Notes: generated by a model not told the origin, from the sequence alone. A stretch of 64,000 nt of DNA from Paramecium sonneborni (GCA_905182985.1 CAJJDN010000148.1:1-64000), one strand, 5' to 3'; positions 51,701 through 64,000 are shown, numbered from the stretch's first letter. A program made the numbers and translations.

Positions 51701-54700
51701 AAGACCTTTACATGTAGTGTGAATTTTCTATAAATTTGATAATTTTATAATTTATTAATCTTTGCCTTCTGCTACAATTTATAAACCACTAAAATTACAT
51801 ATTTCATAAGTTTCGTATGTAATTATTTACGCACTATTTTAATTTATCTGCTAATTATCTAATTTCTTTTAATTATATTAAAATTATTAGTTTAATAACT
51901 AAAATTTCAATAAATTCTAAATTAATTCCATTGATATATTAATATTACAGACATCTTGTATTTAAAAACTAAGAATGATCTTGGGGTTTTGATTAGAAAT
52001 TGTTAAAATGAATTATAAATAAATGGATTCAATAACTGGTTCCCATTCAAGTTTAAAAGAATGATAAAAATATAATTCTAATATATTTTTAATCTAAAAA
52101 TCGATATCATTTTAATTTAATTTTAATGTTAAAATTGGTTACTTTAAAGTAATACCAAACATTGGTTATGATTATTAGTATAAATCATCAATAAATACTA
52201 ATTGTATTTAGGCTTAAACACCAATATTCAATTAATAAATCTATGCTCTCTATTAGATAAGATATTTGGCTATATCATGAGAATTATAGAAATCAGCTAT
52301 TTATTTTGATAGCTTTTCTATTTCTTTTGAAATGTAAGAGATATCTTTAGCACCCAAAATAAATTTTAATTGAGTCATCCTAAAATTCATTAAGTGATTA
52401 ATCACATTTGTTTAAATTACAAGTTACCAATTAAAAATTATATCACAGACTGATAAAAGAACTTTTTTGGAACTTCTTTTTTTTAATTTGCTTATTTAAA
52501 GTGTTTATAATTAAGTCATTATTGCCTAAGCTTCTTTGAGTTTAATATCTATTGTCATCTCTTTTTAATTCTAAACTTTTAATATTCCTTAAGGAATACA
52601 TTTAAACTATAAACAATCTTCATCAAAAGAATCTTGAGGAAACATAATTTATATATAATTCTATGTCCATTTAATTTATTTAAGTTCACTTTGCTTGAAT
52701 AAAATTTATTTTAAATTAATTTCGATATTCATATCATTACAAATAATCTGAAGATCAGGGTATTATGTTAAATAAAAATTAATTATGAATTTTTTTAGAT
52801 TCCAATCTTTCTGAATTTAAATAGGATATTATTCTAAAATTTGACCTATTGTTTTAGCTCTATAACTTAAAACACAATAATGAAGATAAAGTTTAACAGT
52901 TGAATCTTCATTTAATTTCTGAGAATACTCAATTATGTTTCTGGATTGTTAATCATTTTAAATTTCCAAAAGATTTTTATCTTAAAAATAAAAGCTTTAA
53001 CAATTAAAATCTCTAGTAACTGTAAAATAACTGAATTTTAATGTTATATTTTATTATAATTTAGTAATCTAATTTATAACATTTAAATTAGTGAGATGAA
53101 TATTTAGAAGTGGTTAATTTTCATTTTCTAAAACTTTAATAAAAATGCTTTTTAATTTAATTTCAAAAAAAAATAACTTTTCTTAATATTTTTCTAATTT
53201 TTTTATATTATCTACAAAATAGATTGAATTTGTTCCATTCTCTTACAAAATATTTTCTACATAGTAATTATCATCACGAGATATTTAACATTAATTGATT
53301 ACTATTTATCTATCTTCATTTGTTTAAAAATCTAACCATATTATTTAATTTTTTGTTTTTAATTCTAAAATATGAAATTCATTTTTTAAGGATGTTTTAT
53401 AAAATATATTTTCTAAATCAATTTTCATAATTTTAACATCTTTTTCAACTTCATACAAATTTAAGAAATTTTATTAAAATGCGAATCTGCATTTAATTTT
53501 ATTATTGATAGAGGAAGTATGAAAAAAACAAAATTTATGATGATTCTCTTCATTATTTCTAAGTTGATTTTTTAATTCCTTTAATGGTTATTGATAATGA
53601 GTTTCAAAGAATTAATAAAAGTATTTATAAATCATAGGATTAATTTAAAAATTTAAATCATTCAACTCTAATATAGAATTGATCTGATTATCTTAAACCT
53701 TAATTACAAGATTGATGTCACATTTTGTTATTTCAATAAAATCTCTAGAAAAATTTATACTGTTAAATAAATATTCTTGATTAATTAAATCAATACAAGA
53801 AAAACCAAAAGTAGTGTCAGATATTTTAATCTGATATTATGATGAGTTTAATGTATTATAATTAAAATCAATAGATCCTGGACTGAATAGAAAGGTTTCC
53901 TTACTATTTGTAGAAATTATATATATTTTCTCAAATTTAAAATTTATATCCTTTTCTTTTTAATCATTAACAATGTCTTAAATTTATTCTTTAGCTTTTC
54001 TAGTTAATTTAGGTATTTGATTTTCTGAAACAACAAAAAAATAAAACAAATCATAATATTTTTCAAATTCTTCTTGATTAAACAAAATTTAAAAGGGACA
54101 TGTTTAAATAAGTAGACTTTCCTTTTTATCATCATTAGTATGATATAATTCTAAACTATATCTATCATGAAAATTAGTATTTTTTGAAATCAAATAATTA
54201 GTTTTATCTTGGTATTATAAAAGTACTTCTACTTATTTGATAGTGAAATCTAATTTCAATTAATTATTTTTAATAATTAACATACTTAAATTTTAAAAAT
54301 TGATAATCAATTGATTCAATTATCCTCTGTATATAGAAGATAAGCCTATTTAACATTAATTTATAGCTAATTCAAATTTAAGTTAAAGACTTTTTAGATA
54401 TTATTTTTACAAATTAGGATCCTACTCTAAGACATCTAATTTATTGACAATTTTTTCTTCCATATTTTTATCATTTTTCAATATTCCCCTTAACCATCCT
54501 AAATTCTTTTTACTCATTAAAACTATTTCATCACCTTTATAATTTTTTAAAATTTCAAATTGTATTTATTTTAGATCATTAATAGATTAAGTTTCTGCAA
54601 GTTAACACAGATAATCATAAGATTAAGATTCCATTGAAAATTCCGAGAGAGGAATACTGGTTAAGATTTTTTTAATTTCAGCTTTCACTTTTTCATCATC

Positions 54701-55501
54701 TTCATTATTTGTACTCTTTTCAACTTATTAATTTTATCTTTTATTAAATTGTGAGATATAATCAGAAAATTTATATATTGATTAACTTTGGAGTTTGGAA
54801 CAGTTAAACATGAATTTGTGAAATACAACTCGTAATATAAAGGAGAGTGTATCAGAGTTTTATTCTGCTATATCTTCAAGTGAAGCTTATGCGTTAATCT
54901 AAGTAACAGGATCTTACCAAAATAATTAAAGATTTCTGATATCAATATTCCTTAATTTTGATTGTTGAGAATTAGATGAGGACTTACATGTTAAATTTTC
55001 TAATTTTATACCAAAAGAGTTCTAAGTACAATAATTATCAACAATTCTAATATTAAAATTAGTTAATTCTATTTCCATGTTTTGAATTAACTTAAAGATA
55101 TACTTTTTATTAGTTTACTTTTGTTAATTATCTTAATTTGATATAGCTTTTAAAAGAGTTTATACTAAAGAATTTTTAAAGTTATCGAGGATTTGTAATT
55201 TAATAGCACTTTCCATAATAAAATTTCCATATAAATTGAGTATTTCTATTACAATATTAAGTGTATGAATTTTGATTTAACATTATTTTCCGAAAGTTAT
55301 ACTAATATTATTGATCATGCTCTGTTTAATTATTAAAGGCATATTAAATTTTTTAAAAATGAAGGGTTTGAATTCCATATTATTTAATTGGATCTATCCT
55401 TTAGATAATTAAGTAGTAATTTGATCTTTTGAAATGTTATCAAAATATTCAAAAATATAGGTATTAATGTGATCTGTGAAATAGGATTTTAAAAATTACA
55501 T
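48758..55501 (-). CDS. VPS13/chorein-like lipid-transfer protein
   Basis: One uninterrupted frame of 2247 residues, no intron needed. The frame was checked at both ends and in the middle (ATG at 52378 in phase). The N-terminus matches the chorein module: a helix (YIFEYFDNISKDQI), then LSKGQIQLNNMEFKPFIF, MPLIIKQSMINNISITFG, equivalent to the 'G.v.L.nl.lk...L..l.lP..v..G.ig.l.l.ip' pattern. The rest is beta-rich with regular short strands, as in the repeating-beta-groove lipid channel of VPS13. VPS13 proteins bridge organelles and move bulk phospholipid. The length is shorter than many VPS13s (often over 3000), so C-terminal adaptor domains may be reduced. It shares a 97-bp divergent spacer with Ku80. 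Confidence 0.75.
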
Positions 55502-55598
55502 GATAATAAATAATATTAAAGAGTATAAAAGAGTATAAGCTGAATAGATAAATTAATTAATAAATATAAATATATAAAAAATCTGATATATTTCTTAG
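55502..55598. promoter_or_regulatory. Bidirectional promoter, VPS13-like / Ku80
   Basis: Only 97 bp lie between two divergent start codons, so both core promoters and 5' UTRs must fit in it or extend into the coding regions. It is AT-rich with AATTAATTAATAAATAT-like runs. No defined element is recognised. Confidence 0.6.
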
Positions 55599-57842
55599 AT
55601 GGCAGGAAAAGAGGCAACATTAGTATTATTAGATGTAGGTGCATCGATGTATGAACCTTACAAATAAGTTTAAGGAAAAGAGATAAGAAGAATAGAATTA
55701 GCTATTGATTGTATAGGGATGATGATTTAATAAAAGATTTTTAATTATAAAAATCATGAAGTGGGATTAGTTTTATTTGGAACAGAGGATGCTGAAGATG
55801 GGAATACTTTTTACATATAAACATTATCACCTCCAGATTTAGAATTTTATAGAAATGTAACAGAATTACCAAAGCATGATATTCCTAAAATAAAAGGTGG
55901 GGATATATTTGACGCATTAGATAAATCAGTTAGTACATTAGATGATCATGTAAAGACAAAGAAAATGGATAAAAAGATCTTTGTTTTAACAGCAGGTTTT
56001 GGATAGACAGAATATAATGAGAAAAAGATTGGAAAACTAATAAAGATGATTGAAAAAGTAGATGTGAAAATAAATTTCATAGCATTAGATTTTATGAATG
56101 AATATGATGTTGAATTAGATGATCCTACGAAACCAGAAAATTAAGAAATATTAAATAATAGAATGTTAAATTCAATTTATGAGAGTAAAGAATAATAAAT
56201 AAATTAAAATTTAATATATTATATGGTTTAAGAATTAAGAAATCATATGAGAATATTTCCAGCAAATATTGCATTTGAATTATATTCATAATTTCATACA
56301 AAATAGATGTAAGCAAGAGCATCTTTTAGAGGAGATTTTTAGATAAATGATTAAACATTTCTATAGGTATTAATATATAAGAGATGTGCAGAAGAGAAAT
56401 TACCAAGTTTAAAGAAACATTCAGCAATAGGAGAATTTAGTAGTGAATAAAATAGAAACATAGTTAGAAATGATACAATTCATTATAATCCTGAAGATCC
56501 AAATATGGCACCTATAGAAAGAGAAAATATTATTAAAGGTTATTAATATGGAAGAAGTTTAATACCAGTTGATAGCATAATGGAAGATAAAATGAAATAT
56601 TAATGTTCAAGAACATTTTAATTATTAGGATTTGTAGAGAGATCATAAATTCCTAGACATTATTTTATATCAAATGTAGATATGGTAGTAGCTGTGGATA
56701 GTGAATAATCTAAGAAATGTTTATCTGCATTAATAATAGCATTAATTGCAACTAAGAAAGTAGCAATAGCTAGATTTGTAGGTAGAGAAAAAGGATCTCC
56801 GAAAATGGTTGTTTTATTACCACATAAATCAAAAAGTTATTAATGTTTTTGGATGATTACTTTACCTACTTCTGAAGATATAAGACATTTTCAATTTTCT
56901 GCTTTAAGAAAGTCTACTCCTAATTAATAAATTGCTGTTGCTTCATTAATTGATAAAATGGATTTAGAAACAATTCCTAATTAATCTGGAGAACCAGAAG
57001 AATTACTTAAAATGAAATATGTTGCTAATCCTACTAGATAATATTTTTAATAAGTAGTTATGCATAAAGCTATTACTAGAACTGATGTAATACCACCTAT
57101 TTCACCATTAATTCTAGAATATTTACATCCTGAATCAAGAATTTATAATTATGCTTAAGATGCTATCAAAAGAGTTAAAAATGCATTTAAATTTAAAGTT
57201 AATGAAATTAAAAAACCATAAGATAAAAAAGTATTTTGGAAATAATTATTTGATGAATAAACTACTTAATAAGTTTAACAATAAATAGAAGAAGAAGTTG
57301 TAGAAATTAATAGAGAAGAAGAAGAAATGGTTAATATGTTTGCTAAATAAAAATTAGGATTCAAAGATGACATTATTTAAGAAATAGGTTCAGTAGATCC
57401 TATCTCAGATTTCAAAAAAATGATTACTGAAAAAAGAGTAGATTAAGTTGATTCTGCACTTCAATAAATGTAAAAAGTGATCATTGGATTAGTTGATTAA
57501 TCTGTTAAAGGAAGTTTCTTTCCTAAAGCTTTAGAATGTTTAAAAGAAATGAGAAAAGCTTGTATTTCAGAAGATGAAGTTCCTGTATTCAATAAATTCC
57601 TCTTTGTACTTAAAGACAAATATAATTAATAAGTCTTTTGGGCATAAATTGTACAATAAGGAATTACATTAATAAGTAATATTGAAAATTAAAAATCATC
57701 AGTTACTGCTGATGAAGCTTAAGATGTAATTTATATTATTTTTTAATATTTTTAGTTTCTAAATAAAGAAGATAATAAACATTAATAAATGGTTGATCAA
57801 TTATAAAATGAAGAAGAAGATTTGTTAGCTGATATTGAATGA
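55599..57842 (+). CDS. KU80: Ku80 (DNA end-binding, NHEJ)
   Basis: 737 residues with a probable 30-nt intron at 57726-57755 (multiple of three, no stop). The N-terminal von Willebrand A-like domain starts LVLLDVGASMYE and includes EVGLVLFGTE and FVLTAGFGQTEY. The Ku core beta-barrel region contains GFVERSQIPRHYFI (the Ku 'GF....P.....' element), VVLLPHKS and FSALRKS. A helical C-terminal domain follows. The extreme C-terminus EEEDLLADIE resembles the acidic DLL-x-(M/I) tail through which Ku80 contacts DNA-PKcs. Ku70/80 rings bind broken ends and start non-homologous end joining. In Paramecium a Ku80 paralogue also works with the domesticated PiggyBac transposase in removing internal eliminated sequences. 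Which paralogue this is cannot be decided here. Confidence 0.9.
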
Positions 57843-57893
57843 TTATATTATAATATATTATAACATTAAATTTAAAGTCATTTCTTTATTATA
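57843..57893. other. Convergent spacer Ku80 / small basic gene
   Basis: 51 bp separating two stop codons that face each other; the 3' UTRs of the two genes must be very short or overlap. Confidence 0.5.
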
Positions 57894-58385
57894 TCAATAT
57901 TATTATTCCAATTGTTATCTTAATCCAGGTAATTAATTGAATAATTATAATTTAAAATTAGGCAGTCGGTTCATTCCACAACCTTATTTCTATTATATTA
58001 TAAATTTTGGATTTATTTATGATATTGGCATTTAACTATGTATCTCATATGGTACTTCATTTTCCTAATAGTGCAATATCTTATAACCAAGACGTGATTC
58101 TTTTTAAGATGTCAATAAATGTCTCCTTCTATTTCCAGTTCTTCCAAATCCTATGCTACTTCTACATGTTTAATTGGGATTTCTTATTGATCTACTCTCC
58201 TCAGGAACATCCAATAATAACATTGGCTTTGAAAAATGTAAAATATTCATTTATTGCTTTTTATCATTCTATATGTAATTTATTCTCTTCTTCTCTGTAT
58301 CAACTGTCTTTGGTTTTATTTGTCTATACAATTTTACTATTGCATTTGGTTTTATGAAAAAATTTGAATCATTTTGTAAAAACAT
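57894..58385 (-). CDS. Small basic protein of unknown function
   Basis: 163 residues, single exon, starting MFLQNDSNFFIKPN and ending LRQQLEQQY. It is rich in Arg, Lys, Gln and Pro, with likely disordered segments (CRSSIGFGRTGNRRRHLL, IKPKTVDTEKKRINY) and short structured ones (FSKPMLLLDVPEESRSIRN, KILHYQENEVPYEI). No membrane segment. The composition is quite unlike spacer DNA, which supports a real gene. A hydrophobic plus-strand frame over the same bases is its antisense shadow. Family not recognised. Confidence 0.65.
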
Positions 58386-58394
58386 TATTTTTAG

Positions 58395-59330
58395 ATGAAT
58401 TATTAAATTAAAGGCAATTTAATTATTATCTTGATTGATATCCTTTCATCTTAATTAAATGAAACATTTAATATTACTATTAATGTATTCACTAAACCAA
58501 AAACAACAAATTTAGAAATTTTATTCTTTAAAATTTCTGACACTGAACTGCATTCAAAATTCAAAATTACGACAATATTTATCAATAAATTTTATATGAT
58601 ATTTATTTTTACTAAATTAATCATTTGAATATGAATTCGAAATAATATAAGCAAGGTATTTAAATTTCGAATTTTTTCAGGTTAAAAATCAAACCTTTCA
58701 ATTATTATATCAATAAGATTTGGTTAACTTTGTTCTTTTTTCACTTTAACTATTTTTATAAATCTCGTAATACCATGTAATAAGTATTACAACAACAAAA
58801 AAATTATATTTTCTAATTAAGAAATTGATTCCCAATAGAACTAATTTTAAGTGCATTTTGTAAATTCAATATTCAAATTTAAAAGTAAGAAAGAATAATC
58901 ATACAATATTCTTTCCGATTCTATTTGTGCTATAAATGTCTATGCAAGTCTAAGAAAGCTTTAAAAGAAACTTCTGATTTAGAAGATACACATATCTATT
59001 AAAAAAAAGAAAGTTTATAAAATTTTAATAAAAGGTTTAAAACATAATCTTTAAGAGTTTTTTAATCATAAGATAAGAACCATTATATATACAAGATCTT
59101 AGGATCTATAAAGAGGAGATGAACATGAAGTTAAATAATAACATAAAGATATAAAAATTGATAAATTTATTAATGATAATATTGAAATTTTTAAATTGCC
59201 ATAAAAAGAACAATTTGTTTGCTAAAAATATCAAATTATTTATTATAGTTAAATAAGTATGATCTCATTATTACAAAAAAAGAAAGTCTAAACTTATATT
59301 ATTTCCTAAAAATTCTGAAACTCAATTAAA
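58395..59330 (+). pseudogene. Decayed coding remnant, possibly of a membrane protein
   Basis: Protein-like stretches follow each other in different frames: from ATG 58395 to TGA near 58628 (NETFNITINVFTKPK, LEILFFKISDTELH); a shifted segment around a plausible 25-nt intron with INKIWLTLFFFHFNYFYK; and a Lys/Gln-rich tail at about 58930-59330 (LKETSDLEDTHIYQKK, GSIKRGDEHEVKQQ). The order luminal strand, hydrophobic segment, charged tail suggests the last part of a type-I or multi-pass protein. Stops and shifts prevent an intact model. Confidence 0.4.
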
Positions 59331-59919
59331 ATAAATAATGGTATAAGGGCAGTTTTAAATTAGAATTATAACAAGTAATTTTTAAATACTTAAATAAAAT
59401 GAATGATATAATCTTTCTAAGCATCATAAACAAAGGCAAATCCTTTAAAAAAAAAATCAGAAAGAATTATTTCATATCGAAAATGAATATCTAAAATAAT
59501 ATTTTATGAATATATATTTGATAGATACAAAACAATAATTAAATTTAAATATTATTTTTTTAGATATAAACAGCTAGCATAAATATTTTATAATAAGAAA
59601 TAAGAGTAGGTTTTAGAATGAAAAAAAAAATGATTAAATTTTGGAGTATATTAATATTTTTCTCTTAATCAAATAGTCTTAGTAAGAAATTTAGAGCTAT
59701 AATAACTGTTTAGAAGTTAAGTAAAAACGTATTAAATTTTTATTGAAAGCTCAAATTAATAAAAAGAATAGTTTTATACATATTAATTATTTAGTAATAT
59801 CTAAAAGAAATCTTGATTTTATCAAAGAAAATAATAAAATATGTATGATTTGCTATGTAAGATATTAATTATTATAGTAATGATTGATAAATTTATTGAA
59901 ATAAGAATGAAATTAAAAC
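59331..59919. other. Spacer, no gene seen
   Basis: About 590 bp of AT-rich sequence. Frames are open only because TGA is rare; none has a start, motif or sensible composition. Confidence 0.4.
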
Positions 59920-60555
59920 TCATTTCAATTATATAATCTAATATTAATGATTATTAGCTATTTCGTCTAACTTTTTTAATAAATCCTTTTGATAATCTTA
60001 TGATACTCTTTTAGGAAAAGATATTTAAATTTAGTTTTACTCTAGATCTGAATATATTTTAAATGAATTATCACTCTAATTTATAAGATTTTCTTGATTT
60101 GTGTTTATATTTTCATTTATGCTCCAAAAATCTTATTATTAGGATTCTTTATATAATTATTCAGTGTTATTGCTTGATAATTATTCATCTTATGTTTAAT
60201 AAATAGAGAATGCTTTACAACTTTATGATTTGAACTCAGATTTTACTTTTTCATAATTTTATATTAACTCTTCTTTACTTAAAATTTGATTTTTAAGTTG
60301 TTTAAATTAAGACAGGTATTATCTTATGTGTTATTATTATTTAGAAAACAAATTTTGAATATCTTTAATTAAATTATTTTTTTTTGTTTTTGCAATTGTG
60401 ATTAACAATTATAAAAGTTTTTCTGTGTAATAAATTGAATTTCTAAGAAAATAGTATTATTTATGGTCTTCATCAAATTCTGAGATCAAGGTTAATTGGT
60501 CATTGTCTTCTATTAATTTGATATGTATTTAATCATCAGAATTATGTTTTCTCAT
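59920..60555 (-). CDS. Coiled-coil protein of unknown function
   Basis: 211 residues, single exon, from ATG 60555 to TGA 59920. It starts MRKHNSDDQIHIKLIEDNDQ. The middle is strongly helical with heptad-like Leu/Ile spacing (LLQLLITIAKTKKNNLIKD, QFKQLKNQILSKEELIQN), and an acidic/Asn/Gln-rich C-terminal third ends in DYQKDLLKKLDEIANN. No signal or membrane segment. It begins 45 bp after the helicase stop on the same strand. The function is not predictable beyond possible self-association. Confidence 0.65.
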
Positions 60556-60600
60556 AATTTAATATATGTATTAATGAACAAGAAAATGATATAAATAAAA

Positions 60601-62371
60601 TCAATTATCAATTTTTTTAAAACTTTTCTTACTTTTCTTATTTTAGAATTTTGATTAAGTTGTTTTAGGTTAAGTAGAATTATCTTAAGAATCTTCATTT
60701 TATAGAAGACCTTTCTAGGTAAGCATTTCAGTTTTTCTAACTTCCATTTCAGCAACTTCTTCTTTAATAACTTTTCTAATTTAAGGTTCTAATAATTATA
60801 TTTATCTTCTTATTTATTTAACTTTATCAGTATCTGCAATCATCTTAAATAATTATTATTTAGATTATCGAATCATTTTTTTAAATTTAACAACTTCATT
60901 TTCTAAACAAATAGTAACAGATATGCCTTATGCTCCAATTCTAGCAGTTCTACCAACTCTATGTATATATCTGGTAACTTCAAATGGAATTTCATAATTA
61001 ATAACAGCTTTAACATCTGTCATATCTAATCCTCTTGCAGCTAAATCTGTTGCTAATAAAAATTAAAACTTTCCTTCCTCATATTTATATAAATATATTA
61101 CTTTAAAATCTTCATATGCTTAAATTCTCTATTATTATGATAAATTTCCATGTAATTCACAACTACTCATATCTAAAAATCCTAATATTATAGCTAATCT
61201 ATGACAATCATGCTTTGTTTTTACAAAAATAATTGTCTTTTCTTTAAATTTTGTTTTTAATAAAGTAATAAGACTAATTATTAAAATGTAATTTATTACG
61301 TAGCTTCTCTATCTCTATCTTAATTAGATCTTATTCTTAACAGATATTATTTCAATCCATAAGCTAAACCACCTACAAAATCTACATTAATTTTTGTAGG
61401 ATTATTTAAAGCTAATAAAGATAATTATTTAACAGTTGCATTAAGAGTAGCACTGATTAAAACAGTTTATCTATCTTTAGGAGATGCTAATAATATTTAT
61501 TTTATTTCATTTTCAAAACCCATTTCCATTAATCTATCAGCTTCATCAAAAACCAAAATTTCAATACTAAACATCATATTAAAATAACATACTTTTATAT
61601 TTCAATGCTTGATGAATTTGTTAATAAATCAACTATCCTACCTGGAGTTCCAATAATTATATCAGGATATTTTCTTAATTCAACTTCTTATTATTATATT
61701 GGAACAGCTCCAATAACAAGAGCAGCTGTACAATTAGCATATTTATTTAACTTCTCAAACATTTCAAAACATTAAAGAGCAAGTTCTCTTGTTGGTAAAA
61801 TTATTAAAGCTTTAGAATACTATTAACTTTTTAAATTACCAAAACGTTACATTATTGGTAATAAAAAAGCTGCTGTCTTACCTGATCCTGTACAAGAACT
61901 AGCTAAAACATCATTTCCTTTCAGTATTATTGGAATAATTTTAGCTTAAACATTTGTAGGATGTAGATATCCTTAATCATGACAAGCTAATACTAATGCT
62001 TTATTTAATTTTAATTCATGAAATTCTATATCTATTGCAAATATTTTTGGATCTAATGATTATTCTTATTCTTCATTCTTTTATTATTCTTCTTCTACTT
62101 ATTCCTCCATTTCATTTAATTCTTCATTTTACTTTCTTATTTTTAAAGCAACTTTATTTAATTTTGATTTTATTTTTTAATTTAAGGTGGATTACTTACT
62201 AAACGATTATTTAGTTTACTCTATTACTTTATCCTTTATTGTTTAAATTTATTCAGGTTTCTTCACAACTTCATCATTTATATCAAACAATCCTGAATAG
62301 AAATTGATATCTCCTCTCTCATTTTATTAAACAAACTCTTCAGAATCTGATTATATTTATGAGTGGCTCAT
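60601..62371 (-). CDS. DEAD-box RNA helicase, Drs1/DDX27-like
   Basis: About 564-572 residues; introns 61567-61592, 61274-61299 and probably 61078-61101 (24 nt, GAG acceptor; if retained it adds eight residues in frame). Motifs in order: Q-like (HPTNVQAKIIP), [11 protein letters not shown], Ia PTRELA, Ib TPGR, II DEAD in [49 protein letters not shown]. The acidic/Gln-rich N-terminus and the Arg/Lys/Glu C-terminal helix ([16 protein letters not shown]) with a basic end (KKSKKSFKK) fit the Drs1/DDX27 group. That group acts in nucleolar assembly of the 60S ribosomal subunit, notably 27S pre-rRNA processing. Assignment to DEAD-box is secure; the subfamily is inferred. Confidence 0.9.
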
Positions 62372-62453
62372 TTATTTTAATAATTAATAATGATATTAAA
62401 TTATTGTATATATCTATAATATTAATCATTTATTTGTATAAAATATTGTCTTA
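62372..62453. other. Short same-strand spacer
   Basis: 82 bp between the kinase stop and the helicase start, both minus strand; the helicase promoter must lie here or within the upstream gene. Confidence 0.4.
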
Positions 62454-64000
62454 TCAAAAAATGATATTCGATTTATGATTAGATTTTTCAATTATTTTTT
62501 TTTATTAATCCAACTCTGTTAATTACTTTTCTTATTCCATTATTTCAACTAATAAATCATTGGCTTATTTTTAGAGATGTAATAATTAAATATTCATTTC
62601 TTCTTTCTTTGCCAATTATAAATTCAATTTTTCTCTAATTGATTCCTCATCTTTTTAATTAAGCAGACTAGAATTTTCACTTATTTAATTTATCACTTAA
62701 TTTTATCTTTCTCTAGTTTCTTAAATTTTTTATTTAAGTAAATTAATTTTTTTTTATTTTTTTTCTGGAAATTCTTCATTTTATAATTATGAAAAGTCAT
62801 ACTTTTTTTCTGTACTTTTTAATGATTTCTACTATTATCTATTTTCTTCTAATTTGGATTCTGTAAATGTACTATTAAATATTTCTAAAATAGTAATTCT
62901 ATCTTTAAAATCTGTTGATAATGAAGTTAATTTTTTTTCAATTTCTTACTAGATATCAATAATTCCTTCTTCTAATTTCATAAAACTTCTTTTTTCTTAT
63001 AAATCTTAAATTTATTTATTTAATAACAATCTTGTAGATATTAATTCACCGATATAAGTATTATTATTAGATATTTCTACTTTATGTTTTTCAATAGTTT
63101 CTTTATTTTCTTTAATAGATTATAATGATTCATTTTATTATTCAATAGTTTATTTAAGACAGAATTATTCTCCCTCAATTCTAGGTATTTATTACATTTA
63201 AATTTTACAGAAATCCTAACGTGATTTACTATCATAATTAAGATATGAAATAACACTTTCTCTCTCATCACTTAAATGGAATGTTCCACTAGATTTCAAT
63301 TTTAATTCACTTTTTAAATCCATATTATCATTATTAATTTAAGTTAATTGTTATTTTATATTATTTAGCATTTGATTTAAATTAGATTCTTCATTTTAAT
63401 ATATTTCAATATTACTTACTTTTTTAATTATTTTAGTATCTGGTACAATATTAATTTTAACATTATCTTATATTTTCTTTTTAACAGACAATCTATGTTA
63501 AATGATTTATTCTTCAACATCAATAGATTAGATTGGTTATTATAATTATTATTATTAATCTTCTTAAGATTATTATTCAACTTAAGTATTTTCTATATCA
63601 TCTTCTAAGATAGATATAATATTGATTTTATCATTTGGTCTTTGTATTCCCTAGATCCACCAATGCTCTTTTATTTCAGAAACAGATGCTCGTTTTTAAG
63701 GATTTCCTTGAAAAATTGATAACAATAAATCTTAAACCCCATCACTTAAATGGGTTAATGAAATAATAGAATTAACAATATTATGTTATAAGACATCTTA
63801 TTTCTTTTTACCTTTCAATTGTTCTTATTTAGGTTCAAATGGTAATTTGCCTGTAAGCATTTAATATAGTACAACTCCAAAACTCCATATGTCTAAAGCT
63901 TAAGTTTAAGGTTAAAGATTATATTGTTCTGGACCAAAATAATCATTACCATTAAAAATGCCTTCACCATGTTACATATATGAGCTAAAACCGAAATCAC
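62454..64000 (-). CDS. Protein kinase with long C-terminal coiled coil (5' part missing)
   Basis: 514 residues visible, cut by the window edge. The fragment opens exactly at the Mg-binding DFG (DFGFSS). It continues with FGPEQYN (APE position reads GPE), DIWSFGVVLYQMLTGKLPF and the final kinase helices (PQKRASVSEIKEHWW), as in CAMK/SNF1-type Ser/Thr kinases. After the domain comes a Gln-rich linker, then about 350 residues of near-continuous coiled coil (IQQEIEKKLTSLSTDF, LLHLQKQANDLLVEIMEQE) to TGA 62454. The coiled coil likely mediates dimerisation or anchoring to a structure. Activity cannot be judged because the Gly loop and catalytic Lys/Asp lie outside the window. Confidence 0.8.

Noticed and set aside
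48758..55501. Several small plus-strand frames inside the VPS13-like gene
   Set aside because: The minus strand is open for 2247 codons with a chorein-type start; plus frames have no starts or motifs.
58007..58357. A hydrophobic 116-codon plus-strand ORF, apparently a membrane protein
   Set aside because: The opposite strand carries a well-composed 163-residue frame over the same bases; the plus frame is its antisense shadow.

Overview
ORGANISM. The window reads as somatic (macronuclear-type) DNA of a ciliate, most likely Paramecium. Long reading frames appear only when TAA and TAG are read as glutamine and TGA is the sole stop. The DNA is extremely AT-rich. Genes are split by tiny introns (22-37 nt, usually GTA...TAG), and spacers are tens to a few hundred bases. 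Coordinates below come from hand-built gene models; the multi-exon models close in frame (total minus introns divisible by 3) at a TGA.

LAYOUT. 1-2.0 kb: an AAT microsatellite and a decayed TPR-repeat gene (+). 2.1-11.0 kb: a giant cysteine-rich, multi-pass membrane protein gene (+), followed by about 1.6 kb of its apparently decayed 3' part. 14-18.5 kb: a coiled-coil/WD40 gene and a zinc-binding/proline-glycine/TPR gene with 13 introns (+). 19.9-21.2 kb: a secreted H-type lectin-like gene (-). 23.7-25.2 kb: a cytochrome P450 (+). 26.3-29.6 kb: small unknown genes and a PHD-finger regulator. 30.2-37.4 kb: three head-to-tail genes on the minus strand, separated by 23-30 bp: importin alpha, an 11-repeat SHIPPO/STPGR protein, and a 952-residue repeat protein. 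37.6-41.7 kb (+): a CDPK-like kinase, a multi-pass membrane protein, and a centrin/calmodulin-like protein. 42.3-43.2 kb: a pseudogene. 43.5-46.8 kb: a P5-type ATPase (+). 46.9-48.1 kb: a broken WD40 gene (-). 48.8-55.5 kb: an intronless VPS13-like gene (-), facing away from Ku80 (+, 55.6-57.8 kb) across a 97-bp spacer. 57.9-64 kb: a small basic protein, a coiled-coil protein, a Drs1/DDX27-like DEAD-box helicase, and the 3' part of a protein kinase with a long coiled-coil tail, all on the minus strand, with another decayed coding remnant on the plus strand.

ASSEMBLY WARNING. Three perfect-looking tandem duplications of about 1.2-1.3 kb (17542-20154, 21625-24068, 34698-37246) each flank a run of N (1, 18 and 1 N). 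They look like contig ends that overlapped but were not merged. They artificially duplicate part of the TPR gene, the lectin 3' end, the P450 5' end and most of importin alpha.

FUNCTION. This is a mixed housekeeping region, not one pathway. Recurrent themes are calcium/kinase signalling, cilium-type structural proteins, nuclear import and DNA repair (Ku80 also serves developmental genome rearrangement in Paramecium), and lineage-specific repeat proteins.
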